From: CBDDIP01 sp965279405
GTDB lineage: Bacteria > Actinomycetota > Acidimicrobiia > Acidimicrobiales > Ilumatobacteraceae
DNA: 64,000 nucleotides
Assembly: GCA_965279405.1 (NCBI GenBank)
Contig: OZ257157.1
Coordinates: 1,364,001 to 1,428,000, forward strand
Reading direction: 5' to 3'
The notes under the pieces are model-generated. The model searched no databases. It saw only the letters and a program-made list of their open reading frames with translations, and was not told the origin of the DNA. This document shows, piece by piece, positions 53,246-62,349 of this stretch. Position 1 is the stretch's first letter. Every line of letters begins with the position of its first letter. A program made the position numbers and the translations under genes.

Positions 53246-53947
53246 TCACGGTGGGGTTACGGTGCTGCGCGTTGCGGCCCACCGTCGTAGCGCGGTTCTA
53301 GTTTCCCGGCGGATCGTGCGTAGTGCTCGGCGTGATTGTCGGCATCGGGGCGCCTCGGCATGTACCCAGATCTGAACGTGCTCGCCGGTCACCGTCGGTT
53401 GTAGAGTGAGATGCCCGACGAGGTTTGGCCCGCCAGCATCGGCTCGCCAGCGGATTCCATCGGCGAACCACCGACGTGAGATCCGCAGGGTGACCGGGCG
53501 ACGGTGCCCAACGGCGACCACGTTTGTGTCGTGCGTGCCATTGCTTGAGATCCGGCGGAGCGTCGGGCACCATGGATCGAGGCCGTCGGCGGCTCGTAGT
53601 TCACTGGCGACGGTTGACCACGCACCGGCTATAGGCAGAACCTCGTTCCACTGGTCCACACGTCGACCTTCGACTGTGGGCGACTCTGCGGCGGTCGGCT
53701 CCCGGTGAGGAGCGACGGCGAACGCTGCCAGCAACGCTGCTACTCCCGCGAACCACATGACCCCGGATGCGATTGCCAACCCGGCGGCAAGAAGGATCGC
53801 CGCGGTAGCCAAAGCGGCGAACACGGCGGCCGATCTCGCGCTGTCGCCACGACGGATCCGGCGAAGTCGTCGAGCCAAGCTCGGATCGTCGGTGCGCAGA
53901 CACCGCTCGAGTTCGGCGATCGTGTTGTTGACCTGCTCGTCGTCCAT
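53246..53947 (-). CDS. Membrane protein with DUF3040-like N-terminus and a cytoplasmic C-terminal domain
   Basis: A 233-residue protein. The N-terminal stretch NNTIAELERCLRTDDPSLAR is like DUF3040, followed by two membrane segments (about residues 40-80). The soluble C-terminal domain, with ISRRWFADGIRWRADAGG and VQIWVHAEAPRCRQSR, resembles the stand-alone protein at 56710-57150 (DGRIGDIHVH, EIWVHAELGRGSQ). Function unknown. Convergent with the hydrolase operon. ATG 53947 chosen; GTG 53959 is in frame. Confidence 0.65.
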   Translation of the reverse strand: MDDEQVNNTIAELERCLRTDDPSLARRLRRIRRGDSARSAAVFAALATAAILLAAGLAIASGVMWFAGVAALLAAFAVAPHREPTAAESPTVEGRRVDQWNEVLPIAGAWSTVASELRAADGLDPWCPTLRRISSNGTHDTNVVAVGHRRPVTLRISRRWFADGIRWRADAGGPNLVGHLTLQPTVTGEHVQIWVHAEAPRCRQSRRALRTIRRETRTALRRWAATRSTVTPP

Positions 53948-54113
53948 CGGGAATCCCACAGTTCATCTGAGGTCGCCTGGCGGTTTCACCGTATCCCAAA
54001 TCGAGCACTCCAACTCCTGACGGTTCAGTTCGAGGGGGGCGGTGGACCGCGTGACGAGACCCGCCCTGTTCAGGCGCACCCCGTGCTGCGGCGCCTTGCG
54101 GAGTTCTTTGCGA

Positions 54114-54149
54114 TTGTAGTTGGGTGCTGCAACCATCTATGATGCCGAT
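54114..54149 (+). promoter_or_regulatory. Promoter with MarR-type operator for a leaderless MarR gene
   Basis: TTGTAG (54114-54119), an 18-bp spacer and TATGAT (54138-54143) form a -35/-10 pair. The inverted repeat GTTG-N7-CAAC (54119-54133) fills the spacer. The GTG start follows 6 nt after the -10, implying a leaderless mRNA and autorepression by occlusion. Confidence 0.55.
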
Positions 54150-54632
54150 GTGGGATCGACGCAGCTTCGGGTTCAGCGGACGTTGGATTCGGTCGTTGCG
54201 ATCGAGGAGGCGGTGGTCACGATCGTTCGTGAGTTCTCGTTGGCTTCGACGCAGGAGCGCTTCATCGGTGCCGCTGGTGTGTCGGTGGAGCGGGCCGGGT
54301 TTGGCGTGTTGCGGTGTGTTTCGGAACGTGGTGAGGTGCGAGTTTCTGAGTTGGCGCAGTTCCTTGGTGTGGACACGTCGACGATGAGTCGGCACGTGAA
54401 GACGTTGGAAGGTGGCGGGCTTGTGGTGCGGGCGGAGGATCCGTTGGATGGTCGCGCTGCGCGTGTGGGTTTGACCCCTGCTGGGGTGGAGGTGTTGCGG
54501 TTGTTGCGCGAGGCGCGGCACCGGTACTTCACGGAGCTGTTGGCCGGTTGGTCCGACGGCGAGCGGGCGGTGTTGGCTCCGTTGCTGGTGCGGCTGGCGA
54601 ACGAGGTTCTGGAACGGGGAGGTCGTACGTGA
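54150..54632 (+). CDS. MarR-family transcriptional regulator
   Basis: A 160-residue MarR protein. DNA-binding helix and wing: RVSELAQFLGVDTSTMSRHV and LVVRAEDPLDGRAARVGLT. The GTG at 54150 is chosen as a probable leaderless start; a TTG 30 nt upstream is less likely. Overlaps the DHA2 exporter start by 4 bp, so it controls its own operon with exporter and Usp. Codons here use more T and G-ending forms (TTG, GTG, CGT) than the catabolic half. Confidence 0.85.
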   Translation: MGSTQLRVQRTLDSVVAIEEAVVTIVREFSLASTQERFIGAAGVSVERAGFGVLRCVSERGEVRVSELAQFLGVDTSTMSRHVKTLEGGGLVVRAEDPLDGRAARVGLTPAGVEVLRLLREARHRYFTELLAGWSDGERAVLAPLLVRLANEVLERGGRT

Positions 54633-56263
54633 GTGTTCCGGCTCCTGCGGGTGGTTCGCAGCTGTCCCATCGGCAGATCTTGGTGGTGTTCAGCGGGCTG
54701 ATGTTGGGGATGTTCTTGGCGGCTTTGGATCAGACGATCGTGGCGACGGCGTTGCCGACGATCGTTGGTGATCTGGGCGGTTTGGATCATTTGTCGTGGG
54801 TGGTGACGGCGTATTTGTTGACGTCGACGGCGTCGACGCCGCTCTACGGCAAGATCAGCGATCTGTACGGACGCAAGATCATGTTCCAGACAGCGATCGT
54901 GGTCTTCCTGGTCGGGTCGGCATTGTCGGGCCTGTCGCAGAACATGGGCCAATTAATCGCGTTCCGAGCCGTCCAGGGCCTTGGGGCGGGGGGCTTGATG
55001 GCGATGGCCTTGGCGATCATCGGTGACATCGTCTCACCGCGTGAGCGCGGCCGCTATCAGGGGTACACGGGCGCGGTGTTCGCGATCGCGAGTGTCGGCG
55101 GCCCGCTGATCGGCGGGTTCTTCGTCGATCATCTGTCGTGGCGGTGGGTGTTCTACATCAACATCCCGATCGGGATCGCCGCGCTTGTGGTGACGAGTTC
55201 GGTGTTGCGCCTGCCGTTCACCCGACGTCAGCATGCGATCGATTTCCTCGGCTCCGCGCTGCTCGTCGCCGCGGTCACGTGCCTGCTGCTGGTCACGGTG
55301 TGGGGCGGTAGCGAGTACGAGTGGGGGTCGCCGACGATCATCGTGCTCGGAGTGGCTGCGGTGGTGCTGACCGTCGCGTTCTTGGCGCATGAGCGTCGCG
55401 CGCCGGAGCCGGTGTTGCCGTTGTATCTGTTCCGCAATCCGGTGTTTTCGGTGTCGAGTGGGGCGGCGTTCATCGTCGGTCTGTCGATGTTCGGAGTGCT
55501 GATCTTTGTCCCGTTGTTCTTGCAGGTCGTCAACGGCGCCAGCCCGACCCGGTCGGGTTTGCTGCTGACACCGTTGATGTTGGGTCTGATCGTCGGCACG
55601 GTCGGTTCTGGGCGGGCGATCAGCCGGACCGGCCGCTACAAGCTGTACCCGGTGGCCGGTACGGCGATCATGACGTTCGGGCTGTTTCTGCTGTCGCGTT
55701 TCGATGCCGACACGTCGCGGGCGGTTCAGTCCCTGTACATGGCCGTGGTCGGGCTGGGGATCGGGCTGGTGATGCAGGTGCTGGTCCTGGCCACGCAGAA
55801 CGCCGTCGAGGCGAAAGATCTCGGTGTGGCCACATCGGCCAGTTCGTTCTTCCGGTCGATGGGCGGAGCGTTCGGTGTCGCGATCTTCGGGTCGATCTTC
55901 AACAACCGTCTCGACCACTACCTCGCCGACGCGGGCCCGCAGCTGTCCGGGGTGGACCCGGCCGTGTTGCAGTCCGGTCCTGAGGCGCTCCGGGCGTTGC
56001 CCGCCGACACCCAGGCGGTCGTTGTCGACGCGTTCTCGCGGGCGCTGCATGTCACGTTCCTGGCGGTGATCCCGGTCGCCGCGATCGGGTTCGTGGTCGT
56101 GTTGTTCCTCAAGGAACTCCCGCTCCGCGAGAGCGCCCATATCGGCATGGAAGCGATCGGCGATGACCTCGGTGTCGCGTCCGACCCGATCGGTGATCCC
56201 GTTCCGGTACCGGAACCGGACACCGACATAAGCGCCGGCCACCCCAACAAAGCGAAAGGCTGA
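54629..56263 (+). CDS. MFS drug:H+ antiporter, DHA2 family (14 TM)
   Basis: A 544-residue exporter. LDQTIVATALPTIVGDL, GKISDLYGRKIMF and GPLIGGFFVDHLSWRWVFYI are the DHA2 motifs. A polar C-terminal tail rich in Pro, Asp and Glu follows the last segment. The GTG start has GGGGAGG 6 nt upstream. Paralogue of the transporter at 50742-52301 and under likely MarR control, so induced by its own substrate. Confidence 0.92.
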   Translation: MSVPAPAGGSQLSHRQILVVFSGLMLGMFLAALDQTIVATALPTIVGDLGGLDHLSWVVTAYLLTSTASTPLYGKISDLYGRKIMFQTAIVVFLVGSALSGLSQNMGQLIAFRAVQGLGAGGLMAMALAIIGDIVSPRERGRYQGYTGAVFAIASVGGPLIGGFFVDHLSWRWVFYINIPIGIAALVVTSSVLRLPFTRRQHAIDFLGSALLVAAVTCLLLVTVWGGSEYEWGSPTIIVLGVAAVVLTVAFLAHERRAPEPVLPLYLFRNPVFSVSSGAAFIVGLSMFGVLIFVPLFLQVVNGASPTRSGLLLTPLMLGLIVGTVGSGRAISRTGRYKLYPVAGTAIMTFGLFLLSRFDADTSRAVQSLYMAVVGLGIGLVMQVLVLATQNAVEAKDLGVATSASSFFRSMGGAFGVAIFGSIFNNRLDHYLADAGPQLSGVDPAVLQSGPEALRALPADTQAVVVDAFSRALHVTFLAVIPVAAIGFVVVLFLKELPLRESAHIGMEAIGDDLGVASDPIGDPVPVPEPDTDISAGHPNKAKG

Positions 56264-56269
56264 TTCGCG

Positions 56270-56713
56270 ATGCCCGATGGTGCGATCGTGGTCGGCTTTG
56301 ACGGGACGGTCGGTTCCCACGCGGCGCTGTTCGCGGCAATCGACCTTGCGCACGCCACTCACCGACCGGTCGCGGTGGTGCACGTCGAGCACACCCAGCC
56401 GATCGCCGCCGCCGGCACCGCGATGGGACCGGGCGCCGGCGCGATGATCGAGGCCGAGGACGCAGTGGCCGAGGTCTGTCGCACCAACTGCGCCGACATC
56501 CTCGACGCTGCGGGTGTCCGCTGGACGTTCGAGATCCGACATGGCAACCCAGCCGACGAGCTCGCCGACGCAGCAGCAGAACACACCGCCACCTACCTCG
56601 TGGTCGGACGCCACGGCCACCACGGCCTCGCCCGGCTCCTCGCCGGTTCGGTCAGCCAACGCTTGCTGCACCACGCCCGGCATCCGCTGTTGATCATCCC
56701 CCCACCAGCATGA
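56270..56713 (+). CDS. Universal stress protein (single UspA domain)
   Basis: A 147-residue Usp protein. VVGFDGTVGSHAALFAAIDL opens the fold, and the nucleotide-binding loop GRHGHHGLARLLAGSVSQ fits G-x2-G-x9-GS/T. It should bind ATP. It follows the DHA2 exporter by 6 bp and is coupled by ATGA overlap to the next small gene. A two-domain Usp at 44319 is not a close copy. Confidence 0.88.
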   Translation: MPDGAIVVGFDGTVGSHAALFAAIDLAHATHRPVAVVHVEHTQPIAAAGTAMGPGAGAMIEAEDAVAEVCRTNCADILDAAGVRWTFEIRHGNPADELADAAAEHTATYLVVGRHGHHGLARLLAGSVSQRLLHHARHPLLIIPPPA

Positions 56714-57150
56714 CCGCTGCGGAACTGACCCTGATCGACGACCAGGTCCTCGTCGCCTGCACCGTGGACGAAGCAATGCAGCTGCTCGACGGGCCCGACC
56801 CGATCGCAGCATGGTTCCGAGCAACCCGCGACGAAACCACGACGACGATCACATCGGCGGAGGGTGATTGTGTGCTCGAACGCACATCCGAGCGGTGGCA
56901 CCCGACCGATCAGGGGCTCACCATCGACGGAAGAATCGGCGACATCCACGTCCACGCCCACCTCACACTGATGGCCGTGGTGCACTCCATCTCCGATGGG
57001 CACGTGAACCAAGGCACCGAGATCTGGGTCCACGCCGAACTCGGACGCGGCAGCCAAGCCCGTCGTGTCGCCAGGATCATCACCTCGGCGATCGCACATG
57101 GGCTCGAGCACCTTCGACTGGAACTCGATCGGTCTCCGAACGTGGGGTGA
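56710..57150 (+). CDS. Hypothetical protein sharing a domain with the DUF3040-like protein
   Basis: A 146-residue soluble protein of unknown function. The run DPIAAWFRATRDETTT and the IWVHAELGRGSQARR segment recall the C-terminal domain of the membrane protein at 53246-53947, and the predicted strand-rich body with a last helix could be an SRPBCC-like fold. Last gene of the MarR-DHA2-Usp operon, 33 bp from a convergent MFS gene. Confidence 0.65.
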   Translation: MTAAELTLIDDQVLVACTVDEAMQLLDGPDPIAAWFRATRDETTTTITSAEGDCVLERTSERWHPTDQGLTIDGRIGDIHVHAHLTLMAVVHSISDGHVNQGTEIWVHAELGRGSQARRVARIITSAIAHGLEHLRLELDRSPNVG

Positions 57151-57183
57151 GCGAACCGAACCCGGACAGGTGACCGCCGCGTG

Positions 57184-58782
57184 TTAGTCGAGCTGTTCGT
57201 TCTCGCTGACGGTCTGACGTCGTTTGTCTTGGAGACCGGTCCAGGTGGTGTAGGCGGCGGCGAGGGCGGCGAACCCGGCGGCGAGGAGCATCGCGGGTTG
57301 CATGGCGTCGACGTAGGCGTTGCGGGCGGCAGCGATGAGTGATGGGCTGTCGGGTCCGAGTTGGGCGGCGGAGCTGAGGGCGCCGCCGATGCCTTCTTTG
57401 ATGCGGTCTGCGACGTCGGTGGGGAAGGTGTTGGCGGTGTCGGTGATGTTGGCCCGGTAACGGGAGTTGAGGATCGATCCGATCAGGGCGAGCCCGACGG
57501 CGGCGCCGATCTCGCGGACGGTGTCATTGAGCGCGGAGGCGACACCTTGTTTGTCTTCGGTGAGTGAGGAGGTGATCGCGGTGGTCGACGGGCTCATCGA
57601 CAACCCGACCCCGGCACCGATCACGAGCAGACCTGGGAGCACGGAGAGGTATCCGCTGCCGGGGTCGGCGAGCAAGGCCAGGAGCACCAACCCGACGGCG
57701 AGGGTGATCATTCCAGACGCGACAGTGCGCCGGTAGCCGACACGGTGGGCGATGGTCGGCGCGATCGTTGACAGCGGCATCATCATCACCGCCATTGGCA
57801 GCAGCCCCGACGCGGCGCGTAGTGCGGTGTAACCGAGGATCGCTTGGAGGAACTGCACGAGGACCAGGAACAGGGCGAACATCAACGCGAAGACCACGAA
57901 CAGGTTGACCGACCCGGTCGTCAGGCCCCGGTTGCGGAACAGGCGGACATCGAGCAGTGGGTGGTCGCGGGCCAGTTCGGCGCGGACGAACGCGACCGAA
58001 GCGGCGAGGCCGATGACGAACGCGGTGATGGTGAGCGGGCTGGTCCAGCCTCGTTCTGGGCCTTCCTGGATCGCGAGCACAAGCCCGCCGACAGCGAGGA
58101 CCGACAGGATCGCGCCGGGGATGTCGAAGCCGGTCTCGACGTGTTCACGGGAGTGGGGAACCACGAACACTGTCGCGGCGAGCGACACTGCCGCGAGGAT
58201 CACCGGGATCGAGAACACCCACGGCCAGGTGGTGTTGTCGATGATCGCCGCGGAGGCGAACAGGCCGATGATCCCACCGGCCCCGGCAACACCAGCCCAG
58301 GTGCCGATTGCTTTGGCTCGTTCGGCGGCGGGGAAGCTGGTGGTGATCACCGACAAGGTGACGGGCATGATCATCGCTGCGGCGAGGCCGGCGACGACAC
58401 GCAGCGCGATCAGCGGTTCGGGGCTGTTCACGAACGCTGAGGCGAGGTTGGCGGCGGCGAACACGACCAGGCCGATGATCAGGATCGGTTTGCGTCCCCA
58501 CCGGTCGCCGATCGCGCCGATCGGCATCAGCAGTGCAGCGAGGGCGAGGGTGTAGCCGTTGATGATCCACAGCAGTTGACCTTGGGATGCGCCGATATCG
58601 GCGGCGAGGGCCTGCTGGGCGACATTCAGCCCGGACGACGAGGCGATCACCGCGATCAGCGACACGCACATCGTGATCAGGATCAGTCGCCGTTGCCGGG
58701 CATCGGCGACCGCTTCGTCGTCGGTGTGCGGATCGACCGGATCGAGCAGGTCGACATCGACGGGTTCGTGGGGAGGTGTCAT
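57184..58782 (-). CDS. MFS transporter (DHA2-like)
   Basis: A 532-residue, probably 14-segment MFS transporter. LLWIINGYTLALAALLMPIG, IGDRWGRKPILIIG (motif A) and a late GLSMSPSTTAITSSL segment are seen. It differs from the two other DHA2 exporters in lacking LDQTIV and in its N-terminal Asp/Glu-rich tail. Same strand as the MMPL gene upstream, from which it is separated by 198 bp with nothing recognised. Confidence 0.88.
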   Translation of the reverse strand: MTPPHEPVDVDLLDPVDPHTDDEAVADARQRRLILITMCVSLIAVIASSSGLNVAQQALAADIGASQGQLLWIINGYTLALAALLMPIGAIGDRWGRKPILIIGLVVFAAANLASAFVNSPEPLIALRVVAGLAAAMIMPVTLSVITTSFPAAERAKAIGTWAGVAGAGGIIGLFASAAIIDNTTWPWVFSIPVILAAVSLAATVFVVPHSREHVETGFDIPGAILSVLAVGGLVLAIQEGPERGWTSPLTITAFVIGLAASVAFVRAELARDHPLLDVRLFRNRGLTTGSVNLFVVFALMFALFLVLVQFLQAILGYTALRAASGLLPMAVMMMPLSTIAPTIAHRVGYRRTVASGMITLAVGLVLLALLADPGSGYLSVLPGLLVIGAGVGLSMSPSTTAITSSLTEDKQGVASALNDTVREIGAAVGLALIGSILNSRYRANITDTANTFPTDVADRIKEGIGGALSSAAQLGPDSPSLIAAARNAYVDAMQPAMLLAAGFAALAAAYTTWTGLQDKRRQTVSENEQLD

Positions 58783-58980
58783 GGTGCGATGCCTGTCTGG
58801 TGGGGGAGCGTTCGGATGGGGGCGGGGCGGTGGTTGGTCGCCGCGAGTTGCTATGGCCGTGTGCGTGGCGCCGTCACGTCCTTGACCGTCATCGGCAGAT
58901 CGAACGATGGTCCTGACGTCGCCGTGCGGGTCGAGTCGATGGGCCGAGATCGGGCGGGTTCGCGGGCGGGGTGGGCCATG

Positions 58981-61314
58981 TCAGTGGATCAGCGTCTGTT
59001 CAGGCTGGTGATCCGGGTCGCGGTCGGGTGGTGTCAGGTCGGGGTGATCGGCGGGTCCTTCGACGTTGAGGCGGGGCAGGATCCGGTCGAGCCATGCGGG
59101 CAGCCACCAGTTCTTGTCGCCGAGGAGTTCCATGGTGGCGGGGACGAGCAGCATGCGGACCAGTGAGGCGTCGAGAAGCACGGCGGCGGCGAGGCCGACA
59201 CCGAAGAGTTTGATGACCCGGTTGTCTTCGAGCAGGAAGGCGCCGAACACGACGATCATGATCGCCGCGGCGGCGGTGATCACGTGGGCGGTGGCAGCGA
59301 GGCCGTCGGCGACCGAGGTCCGTGAGTCCTTGGTGCGGTCGTATTCCTCTTTCACCCGTGACAGCAGGAACACCTCGTAGTCCATCGACAGCCCGAACAC
59401 GATCGCGAACATCATCATCGGCACGAACGGTTCGATCGGTGCCGGTTCGACACCGAAGACGAAGTTGAGCCACCCCCACTGGAACACGGCGACGACGACG
59501 CCGTAAGCGGCGGCGATCGACAACAGGTTCATGATCACCGCCTTGAGCGGTACGAGCAGCGACCGGAACACCATCATCAGCAACACGAACGACAACAGCA
59601 GGACGACACCGATGAAAATGAACAGCCGGTCGGCGAGATAGGTGGTGAAGTCGATCGATGCCGCGGTGGTCCCGGTCACGTACACGGCGAGGCCGGTGCC
59701 GGCGATCGCCGTCGGGACCACCTCTGCGCGGAGGCGTTCGATGGTGTCGGTCGTCGCGTCATCTTGCGGCGAGGTCGTCAGAACGAGCTGGACCAATGCT
59801 GCGTGCGGCGTCGCCGGGTCATCGGGGCGCGCTGGCGAGGCGAACTGCACGCCGGGATCGGCTCTGATCGCGTCGACCAAACCCGTCAACGCGGTGGCGT
59901 CACCGGGGTCGGCGAGTGTGACTGCGGCGACGAGCGGCCCGTTGAAGCCGGGTCCGAACCCGTCGGCGAGCAGGTCGTAGGCGCGACGGGTGGTGGTGTC
60001 CTCGCTGTAGTTGCCTTCGTCGGAGAATCCGAGCCGCAGCGACAACACCGGCGCGGCGAGGGCGAGGAGCACGATCGTGCCGCCGAGCAACGACCGCCAC
60101 GGATGCGCTTGGACGACGCGGCTCCACCGGAACGGCAACGTCTGCCGTGCCGGTTTCTCGTTGCGGGTGGGCAACTCGCGACGCAACGGGGCAACGGCGA
60201 ACCCGGCGAGCAACGTCACGACGGCCAGCGGTGCCCCGATCAGCAGCGGGTCGATCGACAACCCGAGCCCGAACAGCGTCACCGCGACGAAGCCGGCGGC
60301 GATGATCCCCCGCCACCGGGTGACCTCGATCCGATGTTCGGCGAAGCCGAGCAGCGCCGGCAGCAGTGTGATCGACGCGATCATCGTGACCGCCACCGTC
60401 GTCGCCGCGCCGATCCCGAGACCGGAGATGAACTCGAGACCGATCAACAACATGCCGAGCAGAGAGATCACCACCGTCACCCCGGCGAACACAACCGCCC
60501 GGCCGGCGGTGTCCATCGCGTTGACCGTCGCTTCCTCGAACGACTGACCCTTCTTCAGGTTCTCCCGATAGCGGGTGACGATGAACAACGCGTAGTCGAT
60601 CCCGACCGCGATGCCGATCATCGCCCCCAACGTCGTCGCAAAGTCAGGGATCGTGACCAGGTTGCTGAACAACGCGACCACACTGGCGCCGACACCAACA
60701 CCGAACAGGGCGACACCGATCGGCAGACCCATCGCCAGCACCGACCCGAACGCGACGATCAGCACGATGATCGCGAACCCGAGCCCGATCAACTCCGACT
60801 GCGGCGGCTCGAACTCGGCCAACGCCCGACCACCGACCTCGACCGTCACCCCATCCACGGCCGGGACCAAGTCACCAATCGCGGCGCCGATGTCACTCAG
60901 TTCGACCTGGTCGAGCGAATCGTCGAGGTTCACCGTCGCGAACGCAATCGTGCCGGACGGGTCGATCTGACGTTGCCCGCCCTCGTCATACGGGCCGAGC
61001 ACCGTCACACCCTCGATCGCCCCGACCTCGCCGAAGAACTCCGTCATCGCGGCCTGCACCGCCGGGTCAGCCACCCCCTGTTCGGCGCGGAACACGATCG
61101 ACCCGGACTGCCGGCTCGCGCCCTGCTGCGGGAAGAACTCCGACATCACATCGAACCCCGACGCGCTCTCCGACACCGGGATCTCGAACGCGCTCGAGAA
61201 CGACGGCCCGACGATCACGTTTCCGAGCGCCCCGAAACCGACCAGCGCGACCAGCCACGCGACCAGCGTGGTGCGCCGGTGTTGAAAGGTCCATCGACCA
61301 AGTCGTGCGATCAC
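58981..61314 (-). CDS. MMPL-family (RND-type) membrane transporter
   Basis: A 777-residue protein with about 12 membrane segments and two large extracytoplasmic loops. N-terminal segment RTTLVAWLVALVGFGALGNV, two SSD/MMPL cores including GIDYALFIVTRYRENLKKG and GLSMDYEVFLLSRVKEEYDR with the proton-relay Asp and Tyr. MMPL proteins export lipids or drugs by proton motive force. GTG start. A TetR gene is divergent with a 15-bp palindrome between, so the exporter is probably TetR-repressed. Confidence 0.9.
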   Translation of the reverse strand: MIARLGRWTFQHRRTTLVAWLVALVGFGALGNVIVGPSFSSAFEIPVSESASGFDVMSEFFPQQGASRQSGSIVFRAEQGVADPAVQAAMTEFFGEVGAIEGVTVLGPYDEGGQRQIDPSGTIAFATVNLDDSLDQVELSDIGAAIGDLVPAVDGVTVEVGGRALAEFEPPQSELIGLGFAIIVLIVAFGSVLAMGLPIGVALFGVGVGASVVALFSNLVTIPDFATTLGAMIGIAVGIDYALFIVTRYRENLKKGQSFEEATVNAMDTAGRAVVFAGVTVVISLLGMLLIGLEFISGLGIGAATTVAVTMIASITLLPALLGFAEHRIEVTRWRGIIAAGFVAVTLFGLGLSIDPLLIGAPLAVVTLLAGFAVAPLRRELPTRNEKPARQTLPFRWSRVVQAHPWRSLLGGTIVLLALAAPVLSLRLGFSDEGNYSEDTTTRRAYDLLADGFGPGFNGPLVAAVTLADPGDATALTGLVDAIRADPGVQFASPARPDDPATPHAALVQLVLTTSPQDDATTDTIERLRAEVVPTAIAGTGLAVYVTGTTAASIDFTTYLADRLFIFIGVVLLLSFVLLMMVFRSLLVPLKAVIMNLLSIAAAYGVVVAVFQWGWLNFVFGVEPAPIEPFVPMMMFAIVFGLSMDYEVFLLSRVKEEYDRTKDSRTSVADGLAATAHVITAAAAIMIVVFGAFLLEDNRVIKLFGVGLAAAVLLDASLVRMLLVPATMELLGDKNWWLPAWLDRILPRLNVEGPADHPDLTPPDRDPDHQPEQTLIH

Positions 61315-61353
61315 GTCAGCAAATCCGTTCGTCGGGGGCGAAGCACTGCTGGA

Positions 61354-61368
61354 ACGCTACTGTAGCGT
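61354..61368. promoter_or_regulatory. Palindromic operator between MMPL and TetR
   Basis: ACGCTAC-T-GTAGCGT, a perfect 7-bp inverted repeat around one base, in the 90-bp divergent gap. It lies 40 bp from the MMPL start and 37 bp from the TetR start, ideal for control of both. Confidence 0.7.
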
Positions 61369-61404
61369 AGCTGTATTCCCACACGCGCCAGAAAGGTCGG
61401 CACG

Positions 61405-61971
61405 ATGACTCGTGGCACACAACAAAAGGTTCGCGACACCGCCCTCGCGTTGCTCATCGCCGAAGGCGTCACAGGTTTCACCATCGATGAGATCTGCCGC
61501 CGCTCCGGGATCGCCAAGACCACCATCTACCGGCACTGGCCCAGCGTCCACGACCTACTCGTCGACACCGTCGCCAGCCAGATCGAGCATCTACCGACAC
61601 CCGACACCGGCGGGCTCCGATCCGATCTCGGTACCCTGTTCGGGCAAGTCATGTCGATGCCCGAGATCACCGGCAAGCGACGGATGATGCTCGGACTCAT
61701 GCAAGCCGCCACCGACGACCACGACCTACGTAACGCGCTCAACAAACTCACCCGTGAACGATCGCTCCCGGTCCGCAACGTGCTCCGGAACGCTCGCGAC
61801 CGCCGGGAACTCGCCGACGGAATTGACATCGATCACGCCGCCGACATCATCGAAGGACCCATCGTCTACCGCTACATGATCCGCGGCGACACCTTCGCCC
61901 AACACGACCTCGACGCCATCCTCGACATCATCGTCGCCGGCCTCACCCGACCACCCGACACGCCCGCATGA
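61405..61971 (+). CDS. TetR-family transcriptional regulator
   Basis: A 188-residue TetR protein. The helix-turn-helix is FTIDEICRRSGIAKTTIYRH followed by WPSVHDLLVD. The C-terminal domain ends with IVAGLTRPP, as in the TetR_C subfamily that governs efflux pumps. AGAAAGG lies 8 nt before the ATG. Divergent from the MMPL exporter. Confidence 0.9.
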   Translation: MTRGTQQKVRDTALALLIAEGVTGFTIDEICRRSGIAKTTIYRHWPSVHDLLVDTVASQIEHLPTPDTGGLRSDLGTLFGQVMSMPEITGKRRMMLGLMQAATDDHDLRNALNKLTRERSLPVRNVLRNARDRRELADGIDIDHAADIIEGPIVYRYMIRGDTFAQHDLDAILDIIVAGLTRPPDTPA

Positions 61972-62209
61972 GCGACGCCCCGGCCGATGAGCAGCACCCA
62001 GCGCCTCCACAGCGCCCTCGGCGACAACCGACGAGTTCGAAGCAGCCCTCGACGCTGATCAACAGCCGACCCTATTGGGGTTGGGCTCATCCAATGGCCC
62101 AGAGCCTCCGTCAAACCCAGGGCGATTCATCGCGGGCGCCGGCGGGCCCCCTTCGCATCACCGAACGGGCGAAGCTCCAACCACGGCCCAAACCAGGGCG
62201 CTCTTGACA

Positions 62210-62271
62210 TCTCCTCCCAATCTCCTCCCAATCGCAGAGGCAAATGGCGGTCACTGGCGGTCGCTGGCGGT
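62210..62271. repeat. Short tandem repeats
   Basis: TCTCCTCCCAA is repeated twice in tandem (62210-62231), followed by TGGCGGTCRC in about 2.7 copies (62245-62271). They lie in the 729-bp region between the TetR and ArsR genes, which contains no convincing gene; an apparent 79-codon frame from 61968 is low-complexity. Confidence 0.7.
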
Positions 62272-62303
62272 GAATCGGACCGAGCACGAAATCGTTACAC
62301 ACG

Positions 62304-62339
62304 GCCCTCTACCAGGTAGTGTGCCCTGGTAGAGGGCCG
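62304..62339. terminator. Strong hairpin downstream of the tRNA remnant
   Basis: GGCCCTCTACCAGG and CCTGGTAGAGGGCC form a perfect 14-bp stem with an 8-nt loop. On the minus strand it starts 11 bp past the tRNA 3' end, so it is probably the original tRNA terminator. Confidence 0.7.
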
Positions 62340-62349
62340 ATTTGCGGAG

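Noticed and set aside
55034..56824. 596-codon minus-strand ORF opposite the DHA2 exporter and Usp
   Set aside because: Antisense shadow; real transporter motifs lie on the plus strand.
59764..61365. 533-codon plus-strand ORF opposite the MMPL gene
   Set aside because: Arg/His/Gln-rich antisense translation with no family features.
61968..62207. 79-codon ORF overlapping the TetR stop by ATGA
   Set aside because: Pro/Gln/Ser-rich, low-complexity, no ribosome site and no recognisable features; too weak to call a gene.
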